NCBI RefSeq assembly: GCF_011493005.1
Contig: NZ_CP049158.1
Span: forward strand, 1,240,001-1,304,000
From: Caballeronia sp. SBC1
Lineage (GTDB): Bacteria; Pseudomonadota; Gammaproteobacteria; Burkholderiales; Burkholderiaceae
Length of the DNA: 64,000 nucleotides
Direction of reading: 5' to 3'
Part shown: positions 45,035 through 54,478 of the stretch, in pieces
Position numbering within the stretch: position 1 is the first letter of the stretch
How the letters are laid out: each line of letters starts with the position of its first letter
Program-made: the position numbers and the translations under genes
The notes under the pieces: model-generated
What the model was told of the DNA's origin: nothing
The model's database searches: none
Seen by the model: only the letters and a program-made list of their open reading frames with translations

Positions 45035-46348
45035 TCACGACACCCGCGCCACGAGCTTCGCGGACTTCACCGGCTTTGGAAACAGCGGATAGGCCACCAG
45101 CGCACAGGCAGCGGCAGCGAGCCAGACAACACCCCATGATCCGATTGCGAGCAAATGCGGAATGCACAGCGGCGCCAGGAACAAGCCGAGATACACCCCG
45201 GTATTGACCATCCCCAGCGCCGTACCCGCGCGGTCCTTGCCGGCCAGCGTCGCGAGTTCAGTGTAGGCCACGCCATGCCACGCAGACACGCAGATTCCGG
45301 CGAACGCGATCAGCGCGATCAGCAACGCTTCTGGCAACCGCTGACCCGACCCCACCACAACGCCCAACACCACGAAAGACGCGACCGCGACCAGCGTCGA
45401 CCCGCGCAGATACGCGCGCCGGTTGCCGCGTTTATCGGTGAAACGGCCGCTTGCTACGCGCATGATCATCGCGCCGAGCTGGACGGTGACCATCGTCGCG
45501 GTAATACCCGCTATGCCGATATGCCCAAAGTCATGCAAAAACACGGTGGCGAAAGTCAGCACCGCGAACTGCGGAACGCACAAAATGCCGATGCCCGCCA
45601 CGACGCGCCAGATCATCCGGTCGCGCAGCGGACTAACCGCGGGCACGGCCGGGATAGGCGCGGCCGGCTTAGTCGAACTCGCGTTCGAACCACCATGCGC
45701 TGCGACAGGCGCCTCCGGCGGCTCATGCAGCCAAAGCCAAGCGAGCACGCCTGAGACGGCGCACATGGCCGCCAGCACCCCGTAGACCGGGCGGAATCCG
45801 CCTGTGGAAGCGAGCCAGGGCAGGATCAACGCGCCCAACCCGCCGCCAAGCGGTACGGCAGTCTGACGAATGCTCATGGCCAGACCGCGCTCGCCTTCCT
45901 GGAACCAACGCATGACCGCACGCCCGCTCGATCCGTTCACGCTCCCGCCGACCAGGCCGACCAGGCACATCGATATCACCAGCCATAGCAAGCTCGGAAC
46001 AGCCGCATGCGACGGCACGACGAACAGCATCATGGATAGCAACGCGGCAGCGGTCGCGGCCAACCCGGTCAGCAAGATGGGCCGGTCTCCCCAGCGATCG
46101 GTCGCGACACCCCACGGCAACTCCGTGAGCGCAACACCCAGCCCCATGGCCCCAAGCGCCAGCCCGAGCGCTGCGTTGCCGAGGTGATAGTCCGCGCGCA
46201 GCCAGACGGCGGTCGTGGGAATGCCCGCGGCGGCAGCGGAAAAGCTGACGTTCGCGGCCACGCCAACGCCCAGCACTTTCCATCGGTGCGACGCGCCCAA
46301 ATCTCGGTGCGCCGTTACCGGCAAGGGGATTACACATTGAGTTTCCAT
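45035..46348 (-). CDS. MFS transporter
   Basis: A 437-residue major facilitator with twelve predicted helices and a central cytoplasmic loop rich in Ala, Pro and Ser (about residues 207-238). The first-half motif WGVATDRWGDRPILLTGL and second-half SGRFTDKRGNRRAYLRGSTL are the conserved loops between helices 2-3 and 8-9. It is divergent from a LysR regulator, with 107 bases between them, so it is probably that regulator's target. Substrate unknown. Confidence 0.85.
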   Translation of the reverse strand: METQCVIPLPVTAHRDLGASHRWKVLGVGVAANVSFSAAAAGIPTTAVWLRADYHLGNAALGLALGAMGLGVALTELPWGVATDRWGDRPILLTGLAATAAALLSMMLFVVPSHAAVPSLLWLVISMCLVGLVGGSVNGSSGRAVMRWFQEGERGLAMSIRQTAVPLGGGLGALILPWLASTGGFRPVYGVLAAMCAVSGVLAWLWLHEPPEAPVAAHGGSNASSTKPAAPIPAVPAVSPLRDRMIWRVVAGIGILCVPQFAVLTFATVFLHDFGHIGIAGITATMVTVQLGAMIMRVASGRFTDKRGNRRAYLRGSTLVAVASFVVLGVVVGSGQRLPEALLIALIAFAGICVSAWHGVAYTELATLAGKDRAGTALGMVNTGVYLGLFLAPLCIPHLLAIGSWGVVWLAAAACALVAYPLFPKPVKSAKLVARVS

Positions 46349-46409
46349 GCTTTTCTCTCTGAAATGCTTTCGATGGACTCAGTGTCGTGGTTTATCATCA
46401 TCCTGAATA

Positions 46410-46423
46410 TCAATTAATATTGA
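46410..46423. promoter_or_regulatory. Candidate LysR-type operator
   Basis: Inverted repeat TCAAT-TAAT-ATTGA in the AT-rich gap between the divergent MFS and LysR genes. It is followed directly by a second small inverted repeat GAATC-AAC-GATTC (46422-46434). Position fits regulator binding; not tested. Confidence 0.4.
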
Positions 46424-46455
46424 ATCAACGATTCGATAAAACGGGACGATAAATC

Positions 46456-47376
46456 ATGTCGCAGACCAATTTCGATGTCGCTTCGCTGCGGACCTTCGTC
46501 GTCGGCATGGAGCTGGGAAGCTTCGCAAAGGCGGCGGACCGCGTCGGGCGCTCGACCTCGGCTGTCAGCGCGCAGATCAAGAAACTGGAGGAGCAGTCGG
46601 GCGCGCCGCTGTTCAAGAAAGCGGGGCGCAACCTGGCGCTGACCGAGGCGGGCGAAACCATGCTGCGATTCGCGCGCAGGCTGGTCGATCTCAACGACGA
46701 AGCCGCTGTCGCCGTGCGCGGCCCGGACCTTGAAGGCTGGATCAGGCTCGGGCTGCAAGAGGATTTCGGCGAAGTCATGTTGCCCGACGTCCTGGGCCGG
46801 TTCTCGCGTGCGCATCCGAAAGTGCGGATCGAGGCGCGGGTTGCGCGCAACATGGATCTGCTCAGCCGGATCGATTCGAACGACCTCGACCTGGCATTGA
46901 TCTGGGACGACGCCGTCTTGTCAGGCCATGAACTTCCAGGCAGCCCCCGGCACGAGATGATCGCCGAGCCTGCCATGTGCTGGATCGGTTCATCAACCTT
47001 GCCGTGGAATCCCGATTCATCAGAACCTCTGCCGCTGGTCGCCTTCGATCGGGCTTGCCTGTTTTTCAGCGCGGCCACCGACGCGCTCGATCGCGCGAAT
47101 ATCCGTTGGAGGGTGGCGTTCACGAGTCCGAGCCTCTCCGGCCTGTGGGCCGCCGCGGCGGCGGGCCTTGGACTTACCGTGCGCACGCGTTATGGCCTGC
47201 CCGCTTCCGTCAGCGCATTCGACGGCAAGGATCTGGGATTGCCCGCGCTGCCGTCGCTGCCGCTGTCGCTCGTGCGCGCGTCGGCCACGCCCACGCCGCC
47301 GGTGCAGCAGCTCGCGGCGCTCATTCTTCAATCCATACGCGGCGGGTCGGCATCGCTGGGCCGGATCGCGGCGTGA
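46456..47376 (+). CDS. LysR-family transcriptional regulator
   Basis: A 306-residue regulator. The N-terminal helix-turn-helix (about residues 8-67) includes LRTFVVGMELGSFAKAADRV and STSAVSAQIKKLEEQSGAPL. A periplasmic-binding-like effector domain follows (about 90-295, with GWIRLGLQEDFGEVMLPDVL). It is divergent from the MFS transporter and probably controls it and itself through the AT-rich gap. Confidence 0.9.
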   Translation: MSQTNFDVASLRTFVVGMELGSFAKAADRVGRSTSAVSAQIKKLEEQSGAPLFKKAGRNLALTEAGETMLRFARRLVDLNDEAAVAVRGPDLEGWIRLGLQEDFGEVMLPDVLGRFSRAHPKVRIEARVARNMDLLSRIDSNDLDLALIWDDAVLSGHELPGSPRHEMIAEPAMCWIGSSTLPWNPDSSEPLPLVAFDRACLFFSAATDALDRANIRWRVAFTSPSLSGLWAAAAAGLGLTVRTRYGLPASVSAFDGKDLGLPALPSLPLSLVRASATPTPPVQQLAALILQSIRGGSASLGRIAA

Positions 47377-47500
47377 GCGGCGCTTCAATGTTTCGTCCGC
47401 TGTAAAAAGAAAGCAAAACGGCATTCACGCATCGCCCAATGTCCACGCTCGACGGCCCGCTTTTTGCTGAAGGCTGAAGAACGACTGACGGGAGTGCGAC

Positions 47501-49036
47501 ATGCCCGGTTCCATGCAGCAAGCAGCGAAATTCGACGATCTTCGAGAGGATCGTGGCACGCGAGTAAGCATTGCCGACACCCCAATCCTGTTAGTCCGGC
47601 AACGCGACCGGGTCCACGCGTTTTCAGCCGATTGCCCCCATGCCGGCGCGCCGCTCGAGCAGGGTGCAATATGTAATGGACGCATTGTTTGTCCATGGCA
47701 CAAAGGCACGTTTGCCCTCGCCGACGGCAGCCTGATCGAGCCGCCACCACTGGCCGGTTTGAAACGCTATCCGGTAGTAATTGAAAACGGCAACGTGCTG
47801 GTTTCACCTCAGGCGCAAACCGAGCCCGCTCGCACGCCGAGCGCAGACACACGCACGATGGTTGTGATTGGTGCGGGCGCGGCGGGTGCGGCTGCCTGCG
47901 CCACGCTGCGTGAAGCCGGCTTCGATGGCCGTCTCGTGCTGATCGGACCCGAGCACGGCATGCCCTACGATCGCACGGCGCTCAGCAAGTTCGTGCTTGC
48001 CGGCGACATGCCGCCCGAGAAAATTCCCCCGCTTTTGCCCGACGATTTCCTTTCGACACAGCGCATCGAACGCATTGAAGCGACCGTCGAGAAACTCGAC
48101 GCCGGCACGAAGCAAATCGACCTATCTAACAAGCTCACCTTGAATTACGAGGCCGCGTTGATCTGCACAGGGGGCATCCCCAAGCCGATGGAGGTGCCTG
48201 GTTCAACCCTGCGCGGAATTTTCATGCTGCGGTCGCGAGACGATGCAGAGATGATTCTTGCGTCGCTCGAAGGCGCGAGGAAAGCGCTGATCGTGGGAGC
48301 AAGTTTCATCGGGCTGGAAGTGGCTTCGTCCCTGAGAAAACGGGGGGTGGACGTTACCGTTGTCGCGCCGGGAAGGGTGCCGCTTGGCTCGCAATTCGGC
48401 GATGAACTCGGCCAGATGTTTCAACGCCTGCACGAGAAAAACGGCGTGGTCTTTCGCATGCAGTCCAAAGTCAAAGCGTTCTTGGGCAACGACATCGTGA
48501 GCGCAGTGGAACTCGATAGCGGCGAAAAATTGTCGGTAGACGTGGTGATCGTTGGCACCGGCGTGCGCCCTGCTACCGGCTTCCTGCACGGCATCGAGCT
48601 GGCAGATGACGGGGGCATTCCCGTGGATTCATCGATGCGCGCTGCACCCGGTCTTTACGCCGCAGGAGACATCGCGCAATTCCCCCTGCCGCGCTCGGAC
48701 AAAACGCTCCGCATAGAACACTGGCGCGTCGCCCAACAACACGCGCGTGTCGCCGCGCTCAACATGGCCGGCTGCGACGAGCATTACACGGGCGTGCCGT
48801 ATTTCTGGACCTATCACTTCGGCAAGCGCCTCGAATATCTCGGCCATGCAAGCGAGCATGACGAAGTGATGATCGACGGTGATCTCGATGCTCAAGCGTT
48901 CATCGCCTATCTGATGAAGGATGGTCACGTTGCAGCGGCCATAGCATGCGACCGCGAAGCCCCTGCCGCACGGCTGGCGGAAGCCATGCGTGCCACCCTG
49001 ACGCTAGCGCAAGCGCGCAGCGCCGCTGCCCGTTGA
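47501..49036 (+). CDS. Rieske-FAD/NAD oxidoreductase (AIFM3/ferredoxin reductase-like)
   Basis: A 511-residue two-part electron-transfer enzyme. An N-terminal Rieske [2Fe-2S] domain has both ligand pairs (CPHAG, Cys45/His47; CPWHKG, Cys64/His67). It is followed by an FAD and NAD(P) disulphide-oxidoreductase fold with VVIGAGAAGAAAC (about 120-132), PYDRTALSKF, KALIVGASFIGLEVAS and LYAAGDIAQF. A C-terminal reductase domain completes it. The closest named architecture is AIFM3-like or nitrite-reductase-like ferredoxin reductase. GGGAG precedes the ATG. It is seven bases upstream of udgX and likely co-transcribed with it. Confidence 0.87.
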   Translation: MPGSMQQAAKFDDLREDRGTRVSIADTPILLVRQRDRVHAFSADCPHAGAPLEQGAICNGRIVCPWHKGTFALADGSLIEPPPLAGLKRYPVVIENGNVLVSPQAQTEPARTPSADTRTMVVIGAGAAGAAACATLREAGFDGRLVLIGPEHGMPYDRTALSKFVLAGDMPPEKIPPLLPDDFLSTQRIERIEATVEKLDAGTKQIDLSNKLTLNYEAALICTGGIPKPMEVPGSTLRGIFMLRSRDDAEMILASLEGARKALIVGASFIGLEVASSLRKRGVDVTVVAPGRVPLGSQFGDELGQMFQRLHEKNGVVFRMQSKVKAFLGNDIVSAVELDSGEKLSVDVVIVGTGVRPATGFLHGIELADDGGIPVDSSMRAAPGLYAAGDIAQFPLPRSDKTLRIEHWRVAQQHARVAALNMAGCDEHYTGVPYFWTYHFGKRLEYLGHASEHDEVMIDGDLDAQAFIAYLMKDGHVAAAIACDREAPAARLAEAMRATLTLAQARSAAAR

Positions 49037-49043
49037 TGCAGTC

Positions 49044-49661
49044 ATGGCGACTCGGCCCATAGGCATTCGCCCCGACCAGCAACCGGAGCGCCTCGAACAA
49101 TGCCGCCGCTGTCTATTGTGGGAGGCGGCTACGCAAGCTGTTCCGGGTGCGGGTCCACAGCATGCGCTGCTGATGCTTGTCGGCGAACAACCCGGCGATC
49201 AGGAAGACCTGCAGGGCAAGCCGTTTGTCGGTCCCGCAGGGGCGTTGCTGGATAGCGCGCTCGATGAAGCCGGCGTGGACCGCAACCAGGTGTATGTAAC
49301 GAACGCGGTCAAGCATTTCAAGTGGGAACCGCGTGGCAAGCGACGCCTGCACAAGACACCCGCGCAACGCGAAGTGGACGCGTGTCACTACTGGATCGAA
49401 CGGGAACTGGCGGAACACGATCCCAAGGTTGTTGTTGCATTGGGTGCGACCGCGTTGAAGTCCGTGCTGCAAAAATCAACCGTGAAATTGCAGGCTTCAA
49501 TGGGCGATGCGATCGAACACGACGGGCGTCTGGTCATCGCGACCTTTCATCCATCGTATGCGCTTCGATCGCCCGATGCCGAGACGCGCGAGCGTGCGTA
49601 TAGCGCGATCGTAGAGGCTTTTAAACATGCCCATCGATTGATTGAGAAACACGCTAAATAA
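49044..49661 (+). CDS. udgX: UdgX-type uracil-DNA binding/glycosylase protein
   Basis: A 205-residue protein of the uracil-DNA glycosylase superfamily. Its signature is GEQPGDQED (residues 48-56, where family 4 has GEAPG) and the KRRLHKTP loop (99-106). In Mycobacterium UdgX the histidine of this loop (here His103) forms a covalent bond with uracil-containing DNA. Motif HPSYALR is present near the end. Cysteines 20, 23 and 114 could bind the iron-sulphur cluster. It is seven bases after the Rieske oxidoreductase gene and 14 bases before the DUF3175 gene. Confidence 0.87.
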   Translation: MATRPIGIRPDQQPERLEQCRRCLLWEAATQAVPGAGPQHALLMLVGEQPGDQEDLQGKPFVGPAGALLDSALDEAGVDRNQVYVTNAVKHFKWEPRGKRRLHKTPAQREVDACHYWIERELAEHDPKVVVALGATALKSVLQKSTVKLQASMGDAIEHDGRLVIATFHPSYALRSPDAETRERAYSAIVEAFKHAHRLIEKHAK

Positions 49662-49675
49662 CTGGGAGGGATGCC

Positions 49676-50059
49676 ATGGCGATCGCATCGAAGAGCAACA
49701 GGAGCAGTAACGGCAAGCGCAAGACCACACGTCAGAAACACGCGCGAGCAAAACCAAAACCGAAGCAGCATTCGAGCCGTTCGAACCCCAAACGCTGGTC
49801 GCATCACGTGATCGAAACGAGCGATGCAATGGACATCGAGCATGAGATTTTCAAGGAGGGCAGCGCGCAGGAGATTGCCGATTCGCTGAAGAAATCGTCC
49901 ACGCGCAGCAACCGGCGCAAAGGCACGCCATTCCAGTCCGCCATGTCGATGCTGAATTTCTACATCAATCGCGCCGGACGAAACCTGCCGAAATCGCGTC
50001 GGACCACCCTGGATAACGCCAAGAAGCGCCTGCGCGAAGCGTTCGGCCGCAAGCCGTGA
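49676..50059 (+). CDS. DUF3175 protein
   Basis: A 127-residue basic protein. The N-terminal 40 residues are Lys/Arg/Ser-rich, like a nucleic-acid-binding tail. The rest (KRWSHHVIETSDAMDIEHEI; PFQSAMSMLNFYINRAGRNL) matches my memory of DUF3175. Function is unknown. The high charge and its place directly after udgX suggest DNA association, but that is inference. GGGAGGG precedes the ATG at 49676. Confidence 0.8.
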   Translation: MAIASKSNRSSNGKRKTTRQKHARAKPKPKQHSSRSNPKRWSHHVIETSDAMDIEHEIFKEGSAQEIADSLKKSSTRSNRRKGTPFQSAMSMLNFYINRAGRNLPKSRRTTLDNAKKRLREAFGRKP

Positions 50060-50177
50060 TTGCTGGCTGAAAGCATCAGTGGAATGCGCCTTGCTACCGC
50101 ACTCCAACTGAGCTTCAGGCGCGCAAGCTTCAGGCACGCCCAAGCGACACGTATTGCCGGTCACTAAAGGAGGCGCC

Positions 50178-50243
50178 ATGTCCGACAACACCGCTTTAAA
50201 TCCCGGCGATGAAGCTGCGCCCGGCACGCAAAGCCGTCGTTGA
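50178..50243 (+). CDS. 21-codon reading frame with strong ribosome binding site
   Basis: ATG at 50178 follows AAGGAGGCGCC, the best ribosome binding site in this area. The frame gives MSDNTALNPGDEAAPGTQSRR and then stops, overlapping the start of the next gene (50209) in another frame. Either it is the true start of that gene cut off by a one-base frameshift, or a translated leader coupled to it. Confidence 0.45.
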   Translation: MSDNTALNPGDEAAPGTQSRR

Positions 50244-50730
50244 CTCCCCCGCGAAACTGATGGCAAAACGTGCCGCCCCGGCTAACGGGTTGTTCGCCGC
50301 CGCCGAAGCCACGCTGATCGGTCTCTACGACGGCGGCGTGCTTTCCCCTGCGGTGCTACAACGCGTCATAGCCGGTTTTGCCGGCAGCGCGATCGACTGG
50401 AACACCCCGCCCCGGCTTCGTACTATCGACGAAAAGTCGCTGCACGAAGTCGTCGCCATGACCATGATGCCGGGTCGGACCTTACGCAATGCATCGAAGG
50501 AATTCTTCGCGGTGATCGCGCATATTGGTGGCGTCAGTGCTGAAGAGCACGATGAATCCGGTGAGCCTGGTGAACCGCCCGAAGACGAACCTGATACTGA
50601 TCTGATCGACCAGTTATCCGGCGGGCGTAGCGGTAAAAGAGCGGCGAAGACCGCGCGCAAGACAGCCTCGCCTACCGGCTTCAACCCGCTCGTGCATGCA
50701 ACGTCCCCGCGTAAAAACCGCCAGTCATAG
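50209..50730 (+). CDS. Hypothetical protein, possibly frameshifted at its start
   Basis: A 173-residue protein, not recognised. The core (about residues 22-105; GLFAAAEATLIGLYDGGVLS, MTMMPGRTLRNASKEFFAVI) looks folded. The C-terminal part is acidic then Lys/Arg/Ala-rich. No ribosome binding site precedes the ATG at 50209, whereas a perfect one precedes the overlapping 50178 frame. The natural product may be a fusion of MSDNTALNPGDEAAPGT with KAVVDSPAKL, requiring a one-base shift near 50225. Confidence 0.6.
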   Translation: MKLRPARKAVVDSPAKLMAKRAAPANGLFAAAEATLIGLYDGGVLSPAVLQRVIAGFAGSAIDWNTPPRLRTIDEKSLHEVVAMTMMPGRTLRNASKEFFAVIAHIGGVSAEEHDESGEPGEPPEDEPDTDLIDQLSGGRSGKRAAKTARKTASPTGFNPLVHATSPRKNRQS

Positions 50731-50897
50731 CATTGCCTTTGATCCATGTCATGGTTGTGACTGACCGGGAATCTGCTGCACGCGGCACAATACAGAATGC
50801 CTTAGCGCCCCTAATGCCTTAGCAAGAGCAACCCGCAAGAGTGACGCGCCGGACCGAGTGACACCGCCCTCCAACCAACGGATACAACGGACACGAT

Positions 50898-53285
50898 ATG
50901 GACACACAGGCAACTCCCCGCTCCCTCCCCCTTTCCCCCGACGAATTGCGCAAGATCGACGCCTACTGGCGCGCCTGCAATTATCTGTCGGTAGGCATGA
51001 TCTATTTACGCGCCAACCCGCTCCTGCGCGAACCGCTCAAGGCGGCGCACATCAAGCAGCGCTTGCTCGGACATTGGGGTTCGGACCCCGGTCAGTCGTT
51101 CACCTGGGTGCACCTGAACCGCCTGATCATGAAGGACGACCTGAACGTCATGTATGTCTCGGGTCCAGGGCATGGGGCACCTGCAACGCTGTCGAACTCG
51201 TACCTGGAGGGTTATTACTCCGAGATCTATCCGGATCGCAGCGCCGATGAAACCGGCATGCTGCGCCTGTTCCGCGCTTTCTCGTCGCCAGGGGGCATCG
51301 GTTCGCATTGCACGCCTGAAACGCCGGGCTCAATACACGAAGGCGGCGAGCTGGGTTACAGCCTCTCGCACGGTTTCGGGGCGGCATTCGATAACCCCGA
51401 CCTGATCGTGGCGGTCATGGTGGGTGACGGCGAGGCCGAGACCGGCCCGCTAGCCACCTCGTGGCATTCGAACAAGTTCCTGAACCCGGTGGTGGATGGC
51501 GCGGTGCTGCCCATCCTGCACTTGAACGGCTACAAGATCGCGAACCCGACCATCCTCGCGCGCATCCCGCAAGAAGAACTCGAAGCGCTGATGACGGGTT
51601 ACGGATACAAACCGCACTTCGTCTCGGGCCATGATCCCGCCGTCATGCATCAACTGATGGCAGAGACGCTGGAGACCTGCATCGGGGAGATTCGCGCGAT
51701 CCAGGCTCATGCGCGTTCGACCGGTGACACCACGCGTCCGCGCTGGCCGATGATCGTCTTGCGCTCGCCTAAAGGCTGGACCGGTCCGAAGGAAGTCGAC
51801 GGCCACAAGGTCGAGGATTTCTGGCGCGCGCACCAGGTGCCGGTGCTCGATCCGGTGACCAACTCGAAGAGCTTGAAGATTGTGGAAGCGTGGATGCGCA
51901 GCTACAAACCCGAAGAACTCTTCGACGAGAACGGCACGCTGATTGAAGAACTTCGTGCGATGGCGCCGAAGGGCGACCGCCGCATCAGCGCCAATCCGCA
52001 TGCGAACGGCGGCCGGCTCAGGCGCTCGCTGGACCTGCCCGACATCCGCGACTACGCGTTCGGCGTGGATGATCCCGCCGGCACGTACCAGTCGCCCACG
52101 GCCGTGCTTGCTATCTGGCTGCGCGACGTGATCAAGCGCAACATGAGCACCTTCAAGCTGTTCGGCCCCGATGAAACCGCCAGCAACAAACTCGATGGCG
52201 TGTATGAAGCGTCGGGCAAACGCTGGATCGCCGAGATCAAGCCGGAAGACAGCGACGGTGGCGCGTTATCGACTGATGGCCGCGTGATGGAAATGCTCAG
52301 CGAGCACACGCTGGAAGGCTGGTTCGAAGGCTATGTGCTCACGGGCCGGCACGGGTTGTTCGCGACCTACGAAGCGTTCGTGCATGTGATTGACTCCATG
52401 TTCAACCAGCACGCCAAGTGGCTGGAAAAGGCGAAGAGCGAACTCGACTGGCGTGCGCCGGTGCCTTCGGTGAACTTGTTGATTACCTCGCTGGTATGGC
52501 GTCAGGATCACAATGGCTTCACCCATCAGGACCCGGGTTTCCTGGACGTTGTCACGAATAAGAGCCCCGAAGTCGTGCGCATCTACCTGCCGCCCGATGC
52601 GAACTGCCTGCTGAGCGTGATGGATCATTGCCTGCGATCACGCGACTACATCAACGTGATCGTCGCGGACAAGCAGCCGCACTTGCAGTACCTCGACATG
52701 GAAGCCGCGCTTGCTCATTGCACCAAGGGTATTGGCATCTGGGACTGGGCATCGACGGACCAGAACAGCGAACCAGACGTGGTGATGGCCTGTGCCGGCG
52801 ATATCGCCACCATGGAATCGCTCGCCGCCGTCGAGATCCTGAAGGAGCATTTTCCCGACCTCAAGATCCGCTTCGTCAACGTGGTGGACCTGTTCCGGCT
52901 GATGCCCGACACCGATCATCCGCACGGTCTGTCCGGTCGCGATTTCGATTCCATTTTCTCGCGCGAGAAGCCGGTCATCTTCAACTTCCACTCGTATCCG
53001 TCGCTCGTTCACAAGCTCACGTATAACCGCACGAATCACGAGAACATGCATGTGCATGGGTATCGTGAGCGCGGCAACATCAATACGCCGTTCGAGTTGG
53101 CAATCATCAATCAGGTCGATCGCTTTTCGCTGTGTATCGATGTGATCGATCGTGTGCCTCGACTTCGCGATACCGGTGCTCACACGAAGAACTGGCTCAA
53201 GGACCAGATCAACGCGAGCATTACTTACGCCCACGCGGAAGGCATTGACCGCGATGAAATCCGTAACTGGGTTTGGAAAGGCTGA
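50898..53285 (+). CDS. xfp: Phosphoketolase
   Basis: A thiamine-diphosphate enzyme that cleaves xylulose 5-phosphate (and often fructose 6-phosphate) with phosphate to acetyl phosphate and an aldose phosphate. Its 795 residues are the family length. Motifs are [40 protein letters not shown] (cofactor and metal binding), [12 protein letters not shown], and [13 protein letters not shown] in the second half. The gene lies four bases before ackA, so its acetyl phosphate can be turned to acetate and ATP. Xylulose versus fructose preference cannot be read from the sequence. Confidence 0.93.
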   Translation: MDTQATPRSLPLSPDELRKIDAYWRACNYLSVGMIYLRANPLLREPLKAAHIKQRLLGHWGSDPGQSFTWVHLNRLIMKDDLNVMYVSGPGHGAPATLSNSYLEGYYSEIYPDRSADETGMLRLFRAFSSPGGIGSHCTPETPGSIHEGGELGYSLSHGFGAAFDNPDLIVAVMVGDGEAETGPLATSWHSNKFLNPVVDGAVLPILHLNGYKIANPTILARIPQEELEALMTGYGYKPHFVSGHDPAVMHQLMAETLETCIGEIRAIQAHARSTGDTTRPRWPMIVLRSPKGWTGPKEVDGHKVEDFWRAHQVPVLDPVTNSKSLKIVEAWMRSYKPEELFDENGTLIEELRAMAPKGDRRISANPHANGGRLRRSLDLPDIRDYAFGVDDPAGTYQSPTAVLAIWLRDVIKRNMSTFKLFGPDETASNKLDGVYEASGKRWIAEIKPEDSDGGALSTDGRVMEMLSEHTLEGWFEGYVLTGRHGLFATYEAFVHVIDSMFNQHAKWLEKAKSELDWRAPVPSVNLLITSLVWRQDHNGFTHQDPGFLDVVTNKSPEVVRIYLPPDANCLLSVMDHCLRSRDYINVIVADKQPHLQYLDMEAALAHCTKGIGIWDWASTDQNSEPDVVMACAGDIATMESLAAVEILKEHFPDLKIRFVNVVDLFRLMPDTDHPHGLSGRDFDSIFSREKPVIFNFHSYPSLVHKLTYNRTNHENMHVHGYRERGNINTPFELAIINQVDRFSLCIDVIDRVPRLRDTGAHTKNWLKDQINASITYAHAEGIDRDEIRNWVWKG

Positions 53286-53289
53286 CCCC

Positions 53290-54432
53290 ATGACCCTCGG
53301 AATCCTGGTGCTGAACAGCGGTTCATCGTCGCTTAAATTTGGCGTGTATATGCCCGGCAAAACGCCCGGCACCGCGTCGGGCACCGCCGCGGACACCGGC
53401 GACGAAACGCCGTGGCTGACCGGCAGCGCGAAGGGCATCGGCCGCGATGACGGCTCGCTGACCATGCGTTCATCGGATGGTGCGATCGATGTCACGCAAA
53501 ACCACGTGATGGAGTCGCAGCACGACGCGTTGCAGCGCGTGGCCGACGCGCTGCATGCGCATCTCGACCAGCCGCTGGCTGCAGTGGGGCATCGGGTAGT
53601 GCATGGCGGTCCGCACCTGACCGACCATGCGCTGATCACGCCCGAGGTGAAACAGACCTTGCGCGATGCGGTGCAATTCGCGCCGCTGCATTTGCCTCAG
53701 GCGCTAGAACTGCTGGATCTGGCGCAGCAGATTTTCAACGACGTGCCGCATTTCGCCTGCCTCGACACCGCGTTCCACCGGACCATGCCCGCGCGTGCCA
53801 CCCACCTCGCGCTGCCGAAACACTACGCTGGCGAAGGGGTGGTTCGATACGGCTTCCACGGCCTCTCGTATGAGTCAATCGTCGCATCGCTGGGCAACGA
53901 CCTGCCGGCACGCCTTGTGGTCGCGCATCTCGGCAGCGGCGCAAGCCTGTGCGCGATCCGTGATGGCCGTTCAATCGATACAAGCATGGGTCTCACGCCG
54001 ACCGGCGGTATTCCCATGGCAACACGCACGGGCGACCTCGACCCGGGCGTGCTGGTGTATCTGATGCGCACCGGTTCTCTGGACGCCGACGCGCTCGAAC
54101 ACCTGATCAATCATGAAAGCGGCCTCAAGGGCCTGTCCGATTCGAACGATGACATGCAAGCCCTTCTGCAACGCAGCGACGCGGATGCGGAACTTGCCAT
54201 CGATATCTTCTGTACTGCTGTACGAAAGACCATCGGCGCGTATGCCGCGTTAATGGGCGGTCTCGACCGCGTGGTGTTCACTGGCGGGATTGGCGAGCAC
54301 GCCGCGGCCGTGCGTGAACGCATTTGCGATGGACTCGAATTTCTCGATGTTCAGTTTGATGTGATCGAGACGCAGGAAGAGCGGCAGATTGCGCGTCATT
54401 GCCGCACGTTGCTTGGCCTGACGGGCGGCTGA
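53290..54432 (+). CDS. ackA: Acetate kinase
   Basis: Transfers phosphate between acetyl phosphate and ADP to give acetate and ATP. 380 residues, with VLNSGSSSLKFGVY at the N-terminus, VGHRVVHGG, HFACLDTAFH, YGFHGLSYESI, VAHLGSGASLCAIRDGRS, GLTPTGGIPMATRTGDLDPG and TGGIGEHAAAVRERI. The ATG at 53290 is four bases after the phosphoketolase stop, indicating coupled translation. No phosphotransacetylase gene is adjacent. Confidence 0.93.
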   Translation: MTLGILVLNSGSSSLKFGVYMPGKTPGTASGTAADTGDETPWLTGSAKGIGRDDGSLTMRSSDGAIDVTQNHVMESQHDALQRVADALHAHLDQPLAAVGHRVVHGGPHLTDHALITPEVKQTLRDAVQFAPLHLPQALELLDLAQQIFNDVPHFACLDTAFHRTMPARATHLALPKHYAGEGVVRYGFHGLSYESIVASLGNDLPARLVVAHLGSGASLCAIRDGRSIDTSMGLTPTGGIPMATRTGDLDPGVLVYLMRTGSLDADALEHLINHESGLKGLSDSNDDMQALLQRSDADAELAIDIFCTAVRKTIGAYAALMGGLDRVVFTGGIGEHAAAVRERICDGLEFLDVQFDVIETQEERQIARHCRTLLGLTGG

Positions 54433-54478
54433 ACGCACCCGTCAGGTACGTCGATTCACGCTGTCAGGTGATCATCCA

